Assembly: GCA_016873715.1 (NCBI GenBank)
Contig: VGWF01000006.1
Coordinates: 1-64,000, forward strand
DNA length: 64,000 nucleotides
Direction: 5' to 3'
Origin: Lentisphaerota bacterium
Lineage (GTDB): Bacteria; Verrucomicrobiota; Kiritimatiellia; PWTM01
Positions 25,756-35,249 of this stretch are shown here, in pieces. The notes under the pieces are model-generated. The model was not told where the DNA came from. It saw only the letters and a list, made by a program, of their open reading frames with translations, and did no database searches. The position numbers were made by a program, and so were the translations under genes. How positions within the stretch are numbered: the stretch's first letter is position 1; the number at the start of each line of letters is the position of its first letter.

Positions 25756-27161
25756 CCGCCCCGGCCCGCCGGCCCGGAGACGCCCTGCGGACGCTCACGC
25801 GCCGCGGGTTCCTCGGGCGGGCGGCCACCGCATCGGGCGCCGCCGCGGCGCCGTGGATCATCCCCGCCTCCGTGCTCGGCGCGGACGGCGCCGTCGCCGC
25901 GTCGGAGCGGATCGGCGTCGGCGTCATCGGCCTCGGCATGATGGGCTCCGGCCACGTCCGCGTCCTCGCCGGCATGCCGGAGGTCGAGGTCCTTGCCGTC
26001 TGCGACGTGGACCGCTCGCGGCGCGACGCGGCGAAGGCGGTCGTCGAGGAGGCCGGCGCGGCCCGCCGCGCGGCGGGCGCGTTCCGCGGCTGCGAGGCCC
26101 TGAACGACTACCGCGACCTGCTCGCCCGGCCCGGCATCGACGGCGTCGTGATCGTCACGCCGGACCACTGGCACTCGCCGATGACGATGGAGGCCGCGCG
26201 CGCGGGCAAGGACGTCTACTGCGAGAAGCCGGTCTCGCTGACCGTCGCGGAGAGCCGGGGGCTGGTCGAAACGGTCCGCCGATACGGCCGCGTGTTCCAG
26301 ACCGGCACGCAGTACCGTTCGATCCCCCGCATCCGCCGCGTCTGCGAGTTCGTCCGCTCCGGCGGCCTCGGCAGGGTGAAGGCCGCCTTCACGATCTGGG
26401 CGAAGGTCCACGTGCCGGGCGGACCGCCGGACTTCGTGACCCACGATCCCGCGCTGCCGGAGGAGCCGGTGCCGGACGGCCTCGACTGGAACCTCTGGGT
26501 CGGACCCGCAGGGTGGCGCCCCTACAACGCGGCCTACCACCGCAACCCGATACCGGGCGTCGTGCCGTGGGTCTTCTGCGACGCGTTCGGCGCCGGCGCC
26601 GTGACGGGCTACCACTCGCACGCGGCGGACGTGATCCAGTACGCGCTCGGCGTCGAGACCGGCGGCCCGGTGGAGATCGTCCACCCCTCCACCGGCGAGT
26701 TCCCGACGCTCACCTGCCGCTACGCCAACGGCTCCCTGCTCCACCACGTCGAGCACTGGGGCCTCGTGAAGAGCGTCTACAAGGCGGTCCCCGAGTCCGC
26801 GCGTCTCGCCGGCAATTTCGGCGGTCTCTTCGTCGGCGAACGCGGCTGGATCACGAGCATGACCGGCGGCGGCGACATCGAGGCCGCCCCGGCGTCGCTG
26901 TTCGACGAGCTGCGTCTCGACCGGGTGGAGTCCTACGCGAACAACCATCACGCGAACTGGCTCGGCTGCATGCGCACGCGCGCGCGGCCGAGTTCGCACG
27001 AGGAGATCGGGCACCGGTCCGCCTCGCTGGGGCACCTCGTGGGGATTTCGTACCGGCTCGGCAGGTCGTTGAAGTGGGACCCGGTCCGCGAGACGTTCAC
27101 CGGCGACGACGCGGCCAACCGGCTGCTGTCGCGCGCGGCGCGGGCCCCGTGGAGAACGTGA
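25752..27161 (+). CDS. Tat-exported Gfo/Idh/MocA family oxidoreductase
   Basis: 469 residues. The GTG at 25752 overlaps the previous stop (GTGA). The Tat signal LTRRGFLGRAATASG is followed by GVIGLGMMGSGHV and YCEKPVSLT. It also has PVPDGLDWNLWVGP and a DAFGAGAVTGYHSHAAD block. It is the third oxidoreductase of this cluster and probably acts on an adjacent step or a different sugar. The next gene starts 29 bp later. Confidence 0.91.
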   Translation: MTAPARRPGDALRTLTRRGFLGRAATASGAAAAPWIIPASVLGADGAVAASERIGVGVIGLGMMGSGHVRVLAGMPEVEVLAVCDVDRSRRDAAKAVVEEAGAARRAAGAFRGCEALNDYRDLLARPGIDGVVIVTPDHWHSPMTMEAARAGKDVYCEKPVSLTVAESRGLVETVRRYGRVFQTGTQYRSIPRIRRVCEFVRSGGLGRVKAAFTIWAKVHVPGGPPDFVTHDPALPEEPVPDGLDWNLWVGPAGWRPYNAAYHRNPIPGVVPWVFCDAFGAGAVTGYHSHAADVIQYALGVETGGPVEIVHPSTGEFPTLTCRYANGSLLHHVEHWGLVKSVYKAVPESARLAGNFGGLFVGERGWITSMTGGGDIEAAPASLFDELRLDRVESYANNHHANWLGCMRTRARPSSHEEIGHRSASLGHLVGISYRLGRSLKWDPVRETFTGDDAANRLLSRAARAPWRT

Positions 27162-27190
27162 TCCGTCCGGAAATCCTGGGAGATCGAACC

Positions 27191-30100
27191 ATGCACGCAC
27201 GAGTGAACCGAACAGCCCTTCTCGCAGCCCTCTCCGCCACCGCCGTCCTGCTGGCCTCCGGAACGGCGCGCGCCGGCGAGGAGGAGGACCTCCTCGCCAT
27301 CCTGAAGTCCGACGCGGCGCCGGCCGCCAAGTGCGACGCCTGCACGCGCCTGAAGGTCGCCGGCACCGCCGCATCCGTCCCGGCGCTGGCCGGCCTCCTC
27401 GCGGACGAGCGGATGTCGCAGGCCGCACGCAACGCGCTGGAGACGATGCCCGGCCCGGAGGCCGGCGCCGCGCTTTGCGCTGCGCTGGGGACAGCCGCCG
27501 GGCTGGCCCGCGTCGGCGTCGTGGACTCCCTCGGCCGCCGGCGCGACGCGGACGCCGTCCCGGCGATCGCCCCGCTGCTGCGCGACGCCGATGCGGTCAC
27601 CGCGACGGCCGCCGCCGCCGCGCTCGGACGGATCGGGACCCCCGGGGCCCTGGCCGCCCTGACGGCCGCGCGGGACACCGCGCCCGAGGCGGCCCGTCCC
27701 GTCGTGCGCGAGGCCCTGCTGCAGTGCGCGGAACACCGGCTGGCGGCGGGCGACGCCGCGGGCGCGGCGGCCACCGGACGCAGCCTGCTCGACGCCGGGT
27801 CCACGCCGCACCTGCGCGCCGCCGCGTGGCAGATCGTCGTGGCCTCCGACGCCGCCGCCCGCACCGCGATGGTCGCCGACGCGCTCACCGGTGCCGACCG
27901 GCCCGTGGCCGTCGCCGCGATCGGATGGCTGCGCGAGTCCGCCGACCTTCCCCTCCTGCAGGCGGTCCTCGCCCGGTGGGACACCCTGCCGCCGGAAGCG
28001 CAACTCGCCGCGATGGACGCGCACCTCCGGCTCGGCGGCGACGCCGCGCCGACGGTCCGCAAGGCCGCCGCCAGCCCGCACGCCCTCGTACGGCACGCCG
28101 CGTGGGCCGCGCTCTCCGGGCTGAAGGACCCGGCCGCGGTCGCGCTGCTGGCGCCCCTCGCCGCCGCGGGCGACGCCGCCGACCGCGACGCCGCGCGCGA
28201 GGCGCTGACCCGCATCGACGGCCCCGGCATCCGCGAGGCACTCCTCGCCCGCATGGACGCCGCCGCCCCGGGCGAGAAGGCCGAGCTGCTGGCCCTGCTC
28301 GGCGCCCGCGCCGACCGGGAATCGGCGGATGTCCTGCTCCGCCACGCGAAGGCCGACGACGAGGCCGTCCGCACGGCCGCGCTGAAATCCCTGCGCGCCC
28401 TCGCCCTCCCCGGAACGCTCGCCCCCCTGCTCGACCTCGCCGCCGGGGCGCCGGCCGACCGGCGCGCCGCCGTGCTCCAGGCGCTGCAGGCGGTCTGCCA
28501 GGCGGCGCCGGACCGGGCCGCCGCGACCCGCTCCGTGATCGACGCGATCGGCCGGCTCGATCCTGCGGCGCGCGCGCCGATGCTGTCGCTGCTGCCCGGG
28601 CTGGGCTCCGCCGACGCCCTCGAGGCCGCGAAATCCGCGGCGGCGTCGGACAACGCCGCCCTTGCCGCCGAGGCGGTTCGTACGCTCGCGCGCTGGCCCG
28701 ACGCGTCGGCCGTCCCCGCCCTGCTCGACCGGGCCCGCGCCGCGTCCGACGCGTCGGTGAAGGTCCTTGCCGCGCGCGGCGTCCTCGACATCGCGGGCCG
28801 CGAGGCCGATGCCGCGAAGCGCCTCGACCTGCTGCGGCAGGCGATCGAGGTGGCCTCGCGGCCGGACGAGAAGAAGCAGGCGCTCGGGCTTCTCGGTGCG
28901 ATCCACACCCCGGCCGCGCTCGGACTCGCCGTCGCCGCCCTCTCCGACGCCGCGGTCGCCGAGGAGGCGGGGCTCGCCGCGGTGACCATCGCGGAGAAAC
29001 TCGCCGCCGCGCACCCGAAGCCCGCCGCCGAGGCCGCCGCGAAGGTCGTCGAACGCTGCAAGGCCGCCGAAACCGTCCGCCGCGCGCAGGCCCTGGCGCC
29101 CCCCGTCGTGCCCGCGAAGCTGCCCGCGCGCGACGCCTTCAAGACCCTGCGCCTTTCGGAGGAGTTCTTCGCCGAGGGCGCCTATCACGGCGACTTCAAC
29201 CGCGACGGCAAGCCGGACGTCGTCGCCGGGCCGTTCTGGTTCGAGGGCCCCGCGTTCGAGAAGCGCCACGAGTACCGCCCCGCGAAGGCGTTCGATCCGA
29301 AGGGCTACTCCGACAACTTCCTGACCTACGCCGGCGACTTCGACGGCGACGGCTGGTGCGACATCCTGTGCGTCCCGTTCCCCGGCATCGAGGGCTACTG
29401 GTACCGCAACCCGGCGGGCAAGGGCGACGCGTGGACGAAGCACGTCGTCTTCACGCCCATCGGCAACGAGTCCCCCGTCTGGGGCGACGTCACCGGCGAC
29501 GGCCGCCCGGAGCTGATCTTCTGTGGCGACGGCTTCTACGGCTTCGCGGGACCGGACCCGGCGAAGCCGACCGAACCCTGGCCCTTCCGCGCGGTGTCGA
29601 ACAAGGACAAGCGCTACTTCAAGTTCACCCACGGCGCGGGCTTCGGCGACATCAACGGCGACGGCCGCACGGACCTCGTCGAGGCCATCGGCTGGTGGGA
29701 GCAGCCGGCCGATGCGAAGCCGGACCAGCCCTGGCGCTTCCACGAGCAGCGGTTCGCCGAGGCGGCCGCGCAGATCCTGGTCGGCGACGTCGACGGCGAC
29801 AACGTCGCGGACATCGTCACCGCGTGGCACTGCCACCACTACGGCCTCGTCTGGTGGCGGCAGATCCGCAAGGACGGCGGCGCCGTGGAATGGCAGAAGA
29901 ACACCATCCTGGCGCCCACGCCGGATCTCTCGACCGACGCGTTCCGCCCGAGCCAGCTCCATGCCTTCGAGCTGGTCGACATGAACGGCGACGGCGTGAA
30001 GGACATTCTCACCGGCAAGCGGTTTTGGGCGCACGGGCCGAAGGGCGACAAGGAGCCCGACGCCCCCGCCGTCGTGTTCTGGCTCGAGACGCGGCGCGAC

Positions 30101-30256
30101 GGCAAGGGCGGCGCGACGTTCGTCCCGCACCTGATCGACGACAACTCCGGCGTCGGCACGCAGGTCGCCGCGGCGGACCTCAACGGCGACGGCCGCCCCG
30201 ACGTGGTCGTGGCGAACAAGAAGGGCATCTTCGTCCACCTCAGCCAGCCGCGCTGA
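27191..30256 (+). CDS. Secreted HEAT-repeat protein with C-terminal FG-GAP propeller
   Basis: 1021 residues with a signal peptide. Residues about 30-650 are alanine-rich helical HEAT/armadillo-like repeats. Residues about 660-1020 carry at least seven calcium-loop repeats of the FG-GAP/VCBS type, for example DFNRDGKPD, DFDGDGWCD, DINGDGRTD, DVDGDNVAD, DMNGDGVKD and DLNGDGRPD. No catalytic motif is seen. It starts at 27191 after a GGGAGA site and follows the oxidoreductases closely. It could be a surface or periplasmic scaffold (inference). Confidence 0.85.
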   Translation: MHARVNRTALLAALSATAVLLASGTARAGEEEDLLAILKSDAAPAAKCDACTRLKVAGTAASVPALAGLLADERMSQAARNALETMPGPEAGAALCAALGTAAGLARVGVVDSLGRRRDADAVPAIAPLLRDADAVTATAAAAALGRIGTPGALAALTAARDTAPEAARPVVREALLQCAEHRLAAGDAAGAAATGRSLLDAGSTPHLRAAAWQIVVASDAAARTAMVADALTGADRPVAVAAIGWLRESADLPLLQAVLARWDTLPPEAQLAAMDAHLRLGGDAAPTVRKAAASPHALVRHAAWAALSGLKDPAAVALLAPLAAAGDAADRDAAREALTRIDGPGIREALLARMDAAAPGEKAELLALLGARADRESADVLLRHAKADDEAVRTAALKSLRALALPGTLAPLLDLAAGAPADRRAAVLQALQAVCQAAPDRAAATRSVIDAIGRLDPAARAPMLSLLPGLGSADALEAAKSAAASDNAALAAEAVRTLARWPDASAVPALLDRARAASDASVKVLAARGVLDIAGREADAAKRLDLLRQAIEVASRPDEKKQALGLLGAIHTPAALGLAVAALSDAAVAEEAGLAAVTIAEKLAAAHPKPAAEAAAKVVERCKAAETVRRAQALAPPVVPAKLPARDAFKTLRLSEEFFAEGAYHGDFNRDGKPDVVAGPFWFEGPAFEKRHEYRPAKAFDPKGYSDNFLTYAGDFDGDGWCDILCVPFPGIEGYWYRNPAGKGDAWTKHVVFTPIGNESPVWGDVTGDGRPELIFCGDGFYGFAGPDPAKPTEPWPFRAVSNKDKRYFKFTHGAGFGDINGDGRTDLVEAIGWWEQPADAKPDQPWRFHEQRFAEAAAQILVGDVDGDNVADIVTAWHCHHYGLVWWRQIRKDGGAVEWQKNTILAPTPDLSTDAFRPSQLHAFELVDMNGDGVKDILTGKRFWAHGPKGDKEPDAPAVVFWLETRRDGKGGATFVPHLIDDNSGVGTQVAAADLNGDGRPDVVVANKKGIFVHLSQPR

Positions 30257-30301
30257 CCGCCACCCGCTCCGCCGAGGACGACCCGCCGGCCGAGCCCGGA
30301 A

Positions 30302-30330
30302 TTGTCATTCCGGACCGGATCGTGCATCAT
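30302..30330 (+). promoter_or_regulatory. Possible promoter for the PfkB kinase gene
   Basis: TTGTCA at 30302-30307 is 17 bp from CATCAT at 30325-30330, 26 bp before the kinase ATG. The -10 is weak. Confidence 0.35.
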
Positions 30331-30355
30331 GTCCCGCTCAATTGAGGGACATCCG

Positions 30356-31435
30356 ATGAAGATCGAACTGAAGAAGAACTGCAAGTACTCGCTCGTCGTG
30401 CCCACCAGCATGGGCGTCCGCATCACGCCGCCCGCCGGGCAGCCCGTCCAGTGCGGCGGCGCGTTCGTCATGCAGGTCACGAGCGCCGAGTCGAACGTCG
30501 CGAGCGTGGCGTCCTACCTCGGCCTCCCGGTCAAGATCCTGACGACCTTCGTCAAGGGAAGCCCGATCGCCCACATGATCAAGGACAACCTCCGCGCCCG
30601 GCGCATGGATTTCGAGGGCCCCGAGGTTCCGCAGGGCGGTCCCTGGGGCTACCGGCACCAGTTCAACATCGCCGACAGCGGCTACGGCTCGCGCGGGCCG
30701 CGCGTCTGGAACGACCGCGCCGGCGAGGTCGGCCGCACGCTGAACGTGAAGGACTTCGACCTCGACCGCATCTTCGGGAAGGAGGGCGTGCAGATCGTCC
30801 ACCTCTCCGGCCTGATCGGCGCGCTGTCGCCGGAGACGAGCCAGTTCTGCCTCGAACTCGCCCGCGCCGCGAAGAAGCACGGCACCAAGATCGCCTTCGA
30901 CCTCAACTACCGCGCCACCTTCTGGAAGGGCCGCGAGAAGGAGCTGTCCGCGATCTTCGCCGAGATCGCCAGCGTGGCGGACATCCTCGTCGGCAACGAG
31001 GAGGACTTCCAGCTCTGCCTCGGCGTCAAGGGTCCCGAGGAGGGCGGCAAGGGGCTCAAGGCCAAGATCGCGGCCTTCAAGGATATGATCCAGCGCGTGA
31101 AGAAGACCTACCCGAACGCGTCGACCTACGGCACGACGCTGCGCGAGGTCGTCAGCGCGAACCATCACCTGTGGGGCGCCATCATGGCCGCCGGCAAGGA
31201 CTGGTACGTGGTCGAGCCGCGCGACATCGGCGTGCTGGACCGCATCGGCGGCGGCGACGGCTTCGTCGGCGGCATGCTCTACGCGATCCTCAAGGGCTGG
31301 GAGCCGGAGAAGTGGATCCAGTTCGGCTGGGCCAGCGGCGCGCTGGCGACGACCATGCTGACGGACTACGCCCAGCCGGCCGACGAGGACCAGATCTGGA
31401 GCATCTGGAAGGGCAACGCCCGCGTCCAGCGGTAG
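30356..31435 (+). CDS. PfkB-family sugar kinase, likely 2-keto-3-deoxygluconate kinase type
   Basis: Cytoplasmic ribokinase-like enzyme of 359 residues, without signal peptide. Family features are FDLNYRATFWKGRE near residue 180 (KDG kinase-like), VADILVGNEEDFQL near 215 and the catalytic DRIGGGDGFVGGML near 290, where the usual GAGD is GGGD. The ATG at 30356 has GAGGG eight bases upstream. It closes the sugar cluster and could phosphorylate a keto-deoxy sugar acid formed by the exported enzymes (inference). Other PfkB substrates are possible. Confidence 0.85.
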   Translation: MKIELKKNCKYSLVVPTSMGVRITPPAGQPVQCGGAFVMQVTSAESNVASVASYLGLPVKILTTFVKGSPIAHMIKDNLRARRMDFEGPEVPQGGPWGYRHQFNIADSGYGSRGPRVWNDRAGEVGRTLNVKDFDLDRIFGKEGVQIVHLSGLIGALSPETSQFCLELARAAKKHGTKIAFDLNYRATFWKGREKELSAIFAEIASVADILVGNEEDFQLCLGVKGPEEGGKGLKAKIAAFKDMIQRVKKTYPNASTYGTTLREVVSANHHLWGAIMAAGKDWYVVEPRDIGVLDRIGGGDGFVGGMLYAILKGWEPEKWIQFGWASGALATTMLTDYAQPADEDQIWSIWKGNARVQR

Positions 31436-31447
31436 CCGGAAGCGGCT

Positions 31448-31661
31448 CCGGTCCCACCGGGCTTGTCGTTCCGGTCCCACCGGGTTTGCGCCCGTGCCTT
31501 CGTGCCAACGGCTCCGGTCCCACCGGGCTCGCCGAGGCCAGCGGCTCCGGTCCCACCGGGTTTGCGCCCGCACCTCCGTGCCAACGGCTCCGGTCCCACC
31601 GGGTTTGTGCCCAGACCATCGCTTCCGGTCCCACCGGGCTTGCCGTTCCGGTCCCACCGGG
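31448..31661. repeat. Array of seven CCGGTCCCACCGGG motifs
   Basis: CCGGTCCCACCGGG starts at 31448, 31471, 31514, 31547, 31590, 31625 and 31648. Each can form a small CCGGT/ACCGG hairpin. Spacings are 23, 43, 33, 43, 35 and 23 bp. The filler is also repetitive (CGTGCCAACGGCT twice). It fills the gap between two convergent genes and may terminate both. Minus-strand ORFs here (GGTGANPVGPE-like) are repeat translations. Confidence 0.92.
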
Positions 31662-31741
31662 CTTGTCCCGGTGGACCGCAAAACTGAACCCTCCGTTCAG
31701 GCGCCGACGCGACGACGGTGCCCGGCATCACGGCCGGCCGC

Positions 31742-34700
31742 CTATCGCAGCCCCAGCAGCCGCTTCATCCCCTTCCCCAGCGCGTCGCCGACGAGGAAAT
31801 AGGTTTCCGCGTTGCCGAACTCGTGGTGCCCGTGGCCGGTGTTGGGCGAATCCTCGGGCCTGCGGACGAAGTCGTGCGTCTCGACGCACGTCACGGTCCC
31901 GGCGAACTCCGGCCGCGCCGCCGCGGCCGCCTGCGCCTTGCGGAGCGTGTCCCACGCGCCCGGGGCCTCGACCCACGGCCCCGTCAGCTCGCCGACCACG
32001 ACCGGCAGCCGCGGCACGCCCAGGTCCCGCCGCACGTCGCGAATCAGGTTCACGAGATTCGTCTCGTACTCCGGCACCGCGGTCTTCGGCTCGCAGCCGT
32101 CGTTCCAGCCGTGGTACCAGACGAAGCCCGCGATCTCGACCCCGCCGCCGTCGTAGCCCGCGAAGTCGCTCTTCAGGTTCGCCACGGCCTCGCGAACCTG
32201 CGCGATCATCCGCGTGTAGTACGGGCCGGCCGCGCCGCCGGAGGACGGCGGACGGAAGTCGCGGTACAGGCTCTTGCCGCCCCACGCCGTCTTGATCAGG
32301 AGCACCTGGTTCGACAGCGCGTCGCCGATCACGTGGCCGAACTGCAGCTCGGGCCCGAAGTGGTGCGTGCCGACGTAGGCCGCGTAGCCCACCCCGAGCG
32401 GCCCGGCCAGCAACGGCCGGTTCTCGCGCTGGTAGCGCACCCACACGTCGTCGCGCACGACCCACGCGCCGGCGGCATCCCGCAGGTGGCGGAGCATCGG
32501 CAGCTTCGCCGGATCCTTCATCAACTCCGCCAGCGTGCCGCGTCCCCCGTTGTAGTCCTTTCCGCCGAGATCGACGACCGCCTGCCCCTCCATGTTCGAC
32601 TGCCCGGCGAGCACGAACGCCTTCACCGGCCCCTTCCGCGCCGCGCGAACCGCGGGCGCCGCCGCCGGCCCCGGCGCGGCGGGCGCCGCACCGGCGAGGC
32701 TCCGCAGTTCGGGCTGCCCGGTGGCCGCCTCGATCGCGCGGATCGCCTCCGCGATCGCCTTGACGCGCCGCTCGTTCAGTTCGCCGGCGGGGAACTCCCC
32801 GCGCTCGCACTGCGCGTTCAGCGCACCGATCAGCCCGCGCAGCGCCGGCACCACGGCGCGCGCCGCCACGCCGTAGCGGACCAGTTCCGCCATGATCTCG
32901 CCGGTCCGCCACTCGCTGCCGTGCCCGCCCTGCGTGCGCGCGAAGCCGACGCCCGCCTCGATGCCCTCGACGAATCGATGCTTCACCAGCGCCTTGAACG
33001 CGCCCATGCGGACCTCGTTGCCGAACATCGTGTCCGCCGGACACCGCGTCCGCACGGCCTCCAGCAGATCCGGCCCGAGCGCCTGCACGTCCTCCGCGGA
33101 CAGCCGGTTCTCGAGGAAGCCGCGCAACGTCGCACGGGCCATGCCGTCGGGATTGCGCAGGATCGCGCGGATCGCCGGGTAGAGCAGCCGCACGTCGACC
33201 GTCTCGACGTGCCTGCGCAGCGGTCCCCCGAACAGGCAGTCGGCAAGTTCGCCTTGGGCGAGCTGGACCGGATCCTCCCACGCGACCGGGTCCGGCGGGT
33301 CCGCCATCCGCACCACGGACCGGAGCATGTCCGGCAGGGCCGGAACCGCGACGTCCCCCATCGCCTTGATCGCACCCGCCGCCTTGACGCGCAGCCAGCG
33401 GTCGCGGTGCTCCAGCAGGCGCAGCAGCACCGGAAGCGCCTGCGGATCCTTGAGGTACCCGAGCGCCTCGCATGCGCCTTGCCTGACGCGCGCATCGCGG
33501 CCTTCGGCCAGTTCGATCAGGCGCGGAACCATCGCGGCGGCATCGGGCCGGCGGGCGAGTTCGTCCGCGGCCCAGCTCCGCGCGATCGGCGACCAGTCCC
33601 CGAGCGCCGCGACGAGTTGCGGAACGGACATCGTCCGGCGGTCGACGTCGAAGCGGCCGGACGCGACGGCCTCGGCCACGTCCTTCGCGTCGAACCGGAG
33701 GGCCGGGCAGGCGTCGCGCCCCGTGATGAGCAGCTTCCGCAACGGAAGCGCATACGTCAGCACGTGGCAGGCGGTCGGGCTCAGGTCGTAGTAGCCGCTC
33801 TTCCCGTAGTAGGTGTTGTCGTCCGTCCTGCCCGGGCCGTATTGCTCGTCGCCGTCGTACACGAACGAGCCGTCGCACCGCCGCGTGAGATCGAGATGCC
33901 ACGCCGCCTCGCGGAAGAACGCGGCCAGCGCGGCCGGCCCGCCGACGTGCGCTCCCGGGGCGCCCCACAGGTAGCTGAAGCCCTGGCCCGTGTGACCGTA
34001 CTCGCGGTTGGCGTACGAGGCGGTCGTCATCTTCGCGAAGTAGCGCGCCGCCGCGTCCTGTCCGCCCTGGAGCGCGAACAGCACCGCCGACATCGCGTTC
34101 TTGCCGTTGTTCTCGTGGCTCGGCCAGGGCAGGTGCTCGCCGTAGGGGATGGAGCCCTTGTCGACGTAGTAGCCGAAGAAGCGGCAGGCCCGCCCGATCG
34201 CCGCGTCCACCTCGGGATCCGTCACGCCGCACCGCCGGCCGACGACGATCGCGAGGTTCGCGATCAGCCCGGCCGTGTTGACCGGGCCGTAGGGCGGGAT
34301 GGAGCCGTGCAGCTTGCCGTCGGCCGTGAGCTCCGACATGCCGTGACCGAAGGTGCCGTACAGGCTCTGCCCGCGCGCCAGCGCCAGCGTGCACTCGCGG
34401 ATCGCGGGCTGCACGTCGCGGTCGCCCGTCAGCAGGTGATACTCGCCGAGGAACAGGCCGAGATAGCCGAGTTCCCACGCGCCGCCGTCGAGCCGCTTCC
34501 CCTCCTGCAGCTTCCGCGGCCCCATCCGGTGCGCGAAGTCCTTCACCCTGGGCAGGTACTCGGGCCGGCCGGTCGCCATCAGGGCCAGGCAGCCGACCGC
34601 ACCCCACAGGTCGTCGGGCAGCGGTTCCTTCTCCAGCACGCGGCAGGCGGCGTCGAGGATCGCCTTCGACTTCGGACAATCGTAGGGCGCGGTGGCGCTG

Positions 34701-35182
34701 TAGGCGCCGAGCGGCTCGAGCCGGAGTTCGACGCTTGCCGTCGTCCCCGTCCCGCCGGACGGACGCCAGCGCAGGAGACGGAGCGCACCGCGGTTCTCCG
34801 TCTTCTCCGCCTCCGTGATGGCGCGGCCGAACGCCTTGCGGGCGTCACCCGCGAACGGCCGTCCGTCCACGCCGAGGATCACGTCGTCGACCGCCAGCAC
34901 GCCGTCCGCCGGCGACCCCGCGCCGACGTGCGTGACGAGGATCTGCCGGCTGGCGTCGGTGGTCCGCCCCTGCTGGGCGTCGAGGTTGTTCGCCGCGCGC
35001 GTGTGGATCCAGCCGCGCAGCCCGGTCGGCCCGAGGTTGTAGGTCAGCGACCGGTCGACCGTGTTGCTGCGCGTCAGATCCGGCGGCACCGCCGGCGGCT
35101 CGCCCCACGCTCTTCCGCAGGCACCGGCCGCCAGCATGGCGGCCGCCAGCAACAGCGCCCCGGGTCCGGTTCGTCCCTTCAT
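31742..35182 (-). CDS. DUF6288-like / HEAT / SASA-type esterase fusion, secreted
   Basis: 1146 residues with a signal peptide. The N-terminal part resembles DUF6288 proteins: LTYNLGPTGLRGWIH, a PDZ-like stretch (ASRQILVTHVGAGSPADG, DVILGVDGRPF) and a helical alpha/alpha toroid-like region. A HEAT-like segment (about residues 530-800) follows. From residue 854 there is a sialate O-acetylesterase-like (SASA) hydrolase: FVLAGQSNMEG with the nucleophile Ser, YHGWND and HHEFGN. The ATG at 35182 has a GGAGGGAG site. It probably removes ester groups from a glycan. The fusion of the two halves is unusual. Confidence 0.85.
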   Translation of the reverse strand: MKGRTGPGALLLAAAMLAAGACGRAWGEPPAVPPDLTRSNTVDRSLTYNLGPTGLRGWIHTRAANNLDAQQGRTTDASRQILVTHVGAGSPADGVLAVDDVILGVDGRPFAGDARKAFGRAITEAEKTENRGALRLLRWRPSGGTGTTASVELRLEPLGAYSATAPYDCPKSKAILDAACRVLEKEPLPDDLWGAVGCLALMATGRPEYLPRVKDFAHRMGPRKLQEGKRLDGGAWELGYLGLFLGEYHLLTGDRDVQPAIRECTLALARGQSLYGTFGHGMSELTADGKLHGSIPPYGPVNTAGLIANLAIVVGRRCGVTDPEVDAAIGRACRFFGYYVDKGSIPYGEHLPWPSHENNGKNAMSAVLFALQGGQDAAARYFAKMTTASYANREYGHTGQGFSYLWGAPGAHVGGPAALAAFFREAAWHLDLTRRCDGSFVYDGDEQYGPGRTDDNTYYGKSGYYDLSPTACHVLTYALPLRKLLITGRDACPALRFDAKDVAEAVASGRFDVDRRTMSVPQLVAALGDWSPIARSWAADELARRPDAAAMVPRLIELAEGRDARVRQGACEALGYLKDPQALPVLLRLLEHRDRWLRVKAAGAIKAMGDVAVPALPDMLRSVVRMADPPDPVAWEDPVQLAQGELADCLFGGPLRRHVETVDVRLLYPAIRAILRNPDGMARATLRGFLENRLSAEDVQALGPDLLEAVRTRCPADTMFGNEVRMGAFKALVKHRFVEGIEAGVGFARTQGGHGSEWRTGEIMAELVRYGVAARAVVPALRGLIGALNAQCERGEFPAGELNERRVKAIAEAIRAIEAATGQPELRSLAGAAPAAPGPAAAPAVRAARKGPVKAFVLAGQSNMEGQAVVDLGGKDYNGGRGTLAELMKDPAKLPMLRHLRDAAGAWVVRDDVWVRYQRENRPLLAGPLGVGYAAYVGTHHFGPELQFGHVIGDALSNQVLLIKTAWGGKSLYRDFRPPSSGGAAGPYYTRMIAQVREAVANLKSDFAGYDGGGVEIAGFVWYHGWNDGCEPKTAVPEYETNLVNLIRDVRRDLGVPRLPVVVGELTGPWVEAPGAWDTLRKAQAAAAARPEFAGTVTCVETHDFVRRPEDSPNTGHGHHEFGNAETYFLVGDALGKGMKRLLGLR

Positions 35183-35249
35183 CCGCCGCTCCCTCCAGCC
35201 GTCGGTCCGCGGTCTCCCCTCCCCTCGTGTCGGACACGAAGGCGGCCCC

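Noticed and set aside
31448-31661. CRISPR array
   Set aside because: The motif is only 14 bp, spacing varies from 23 to 43 bp, and the filler is itself repeated.
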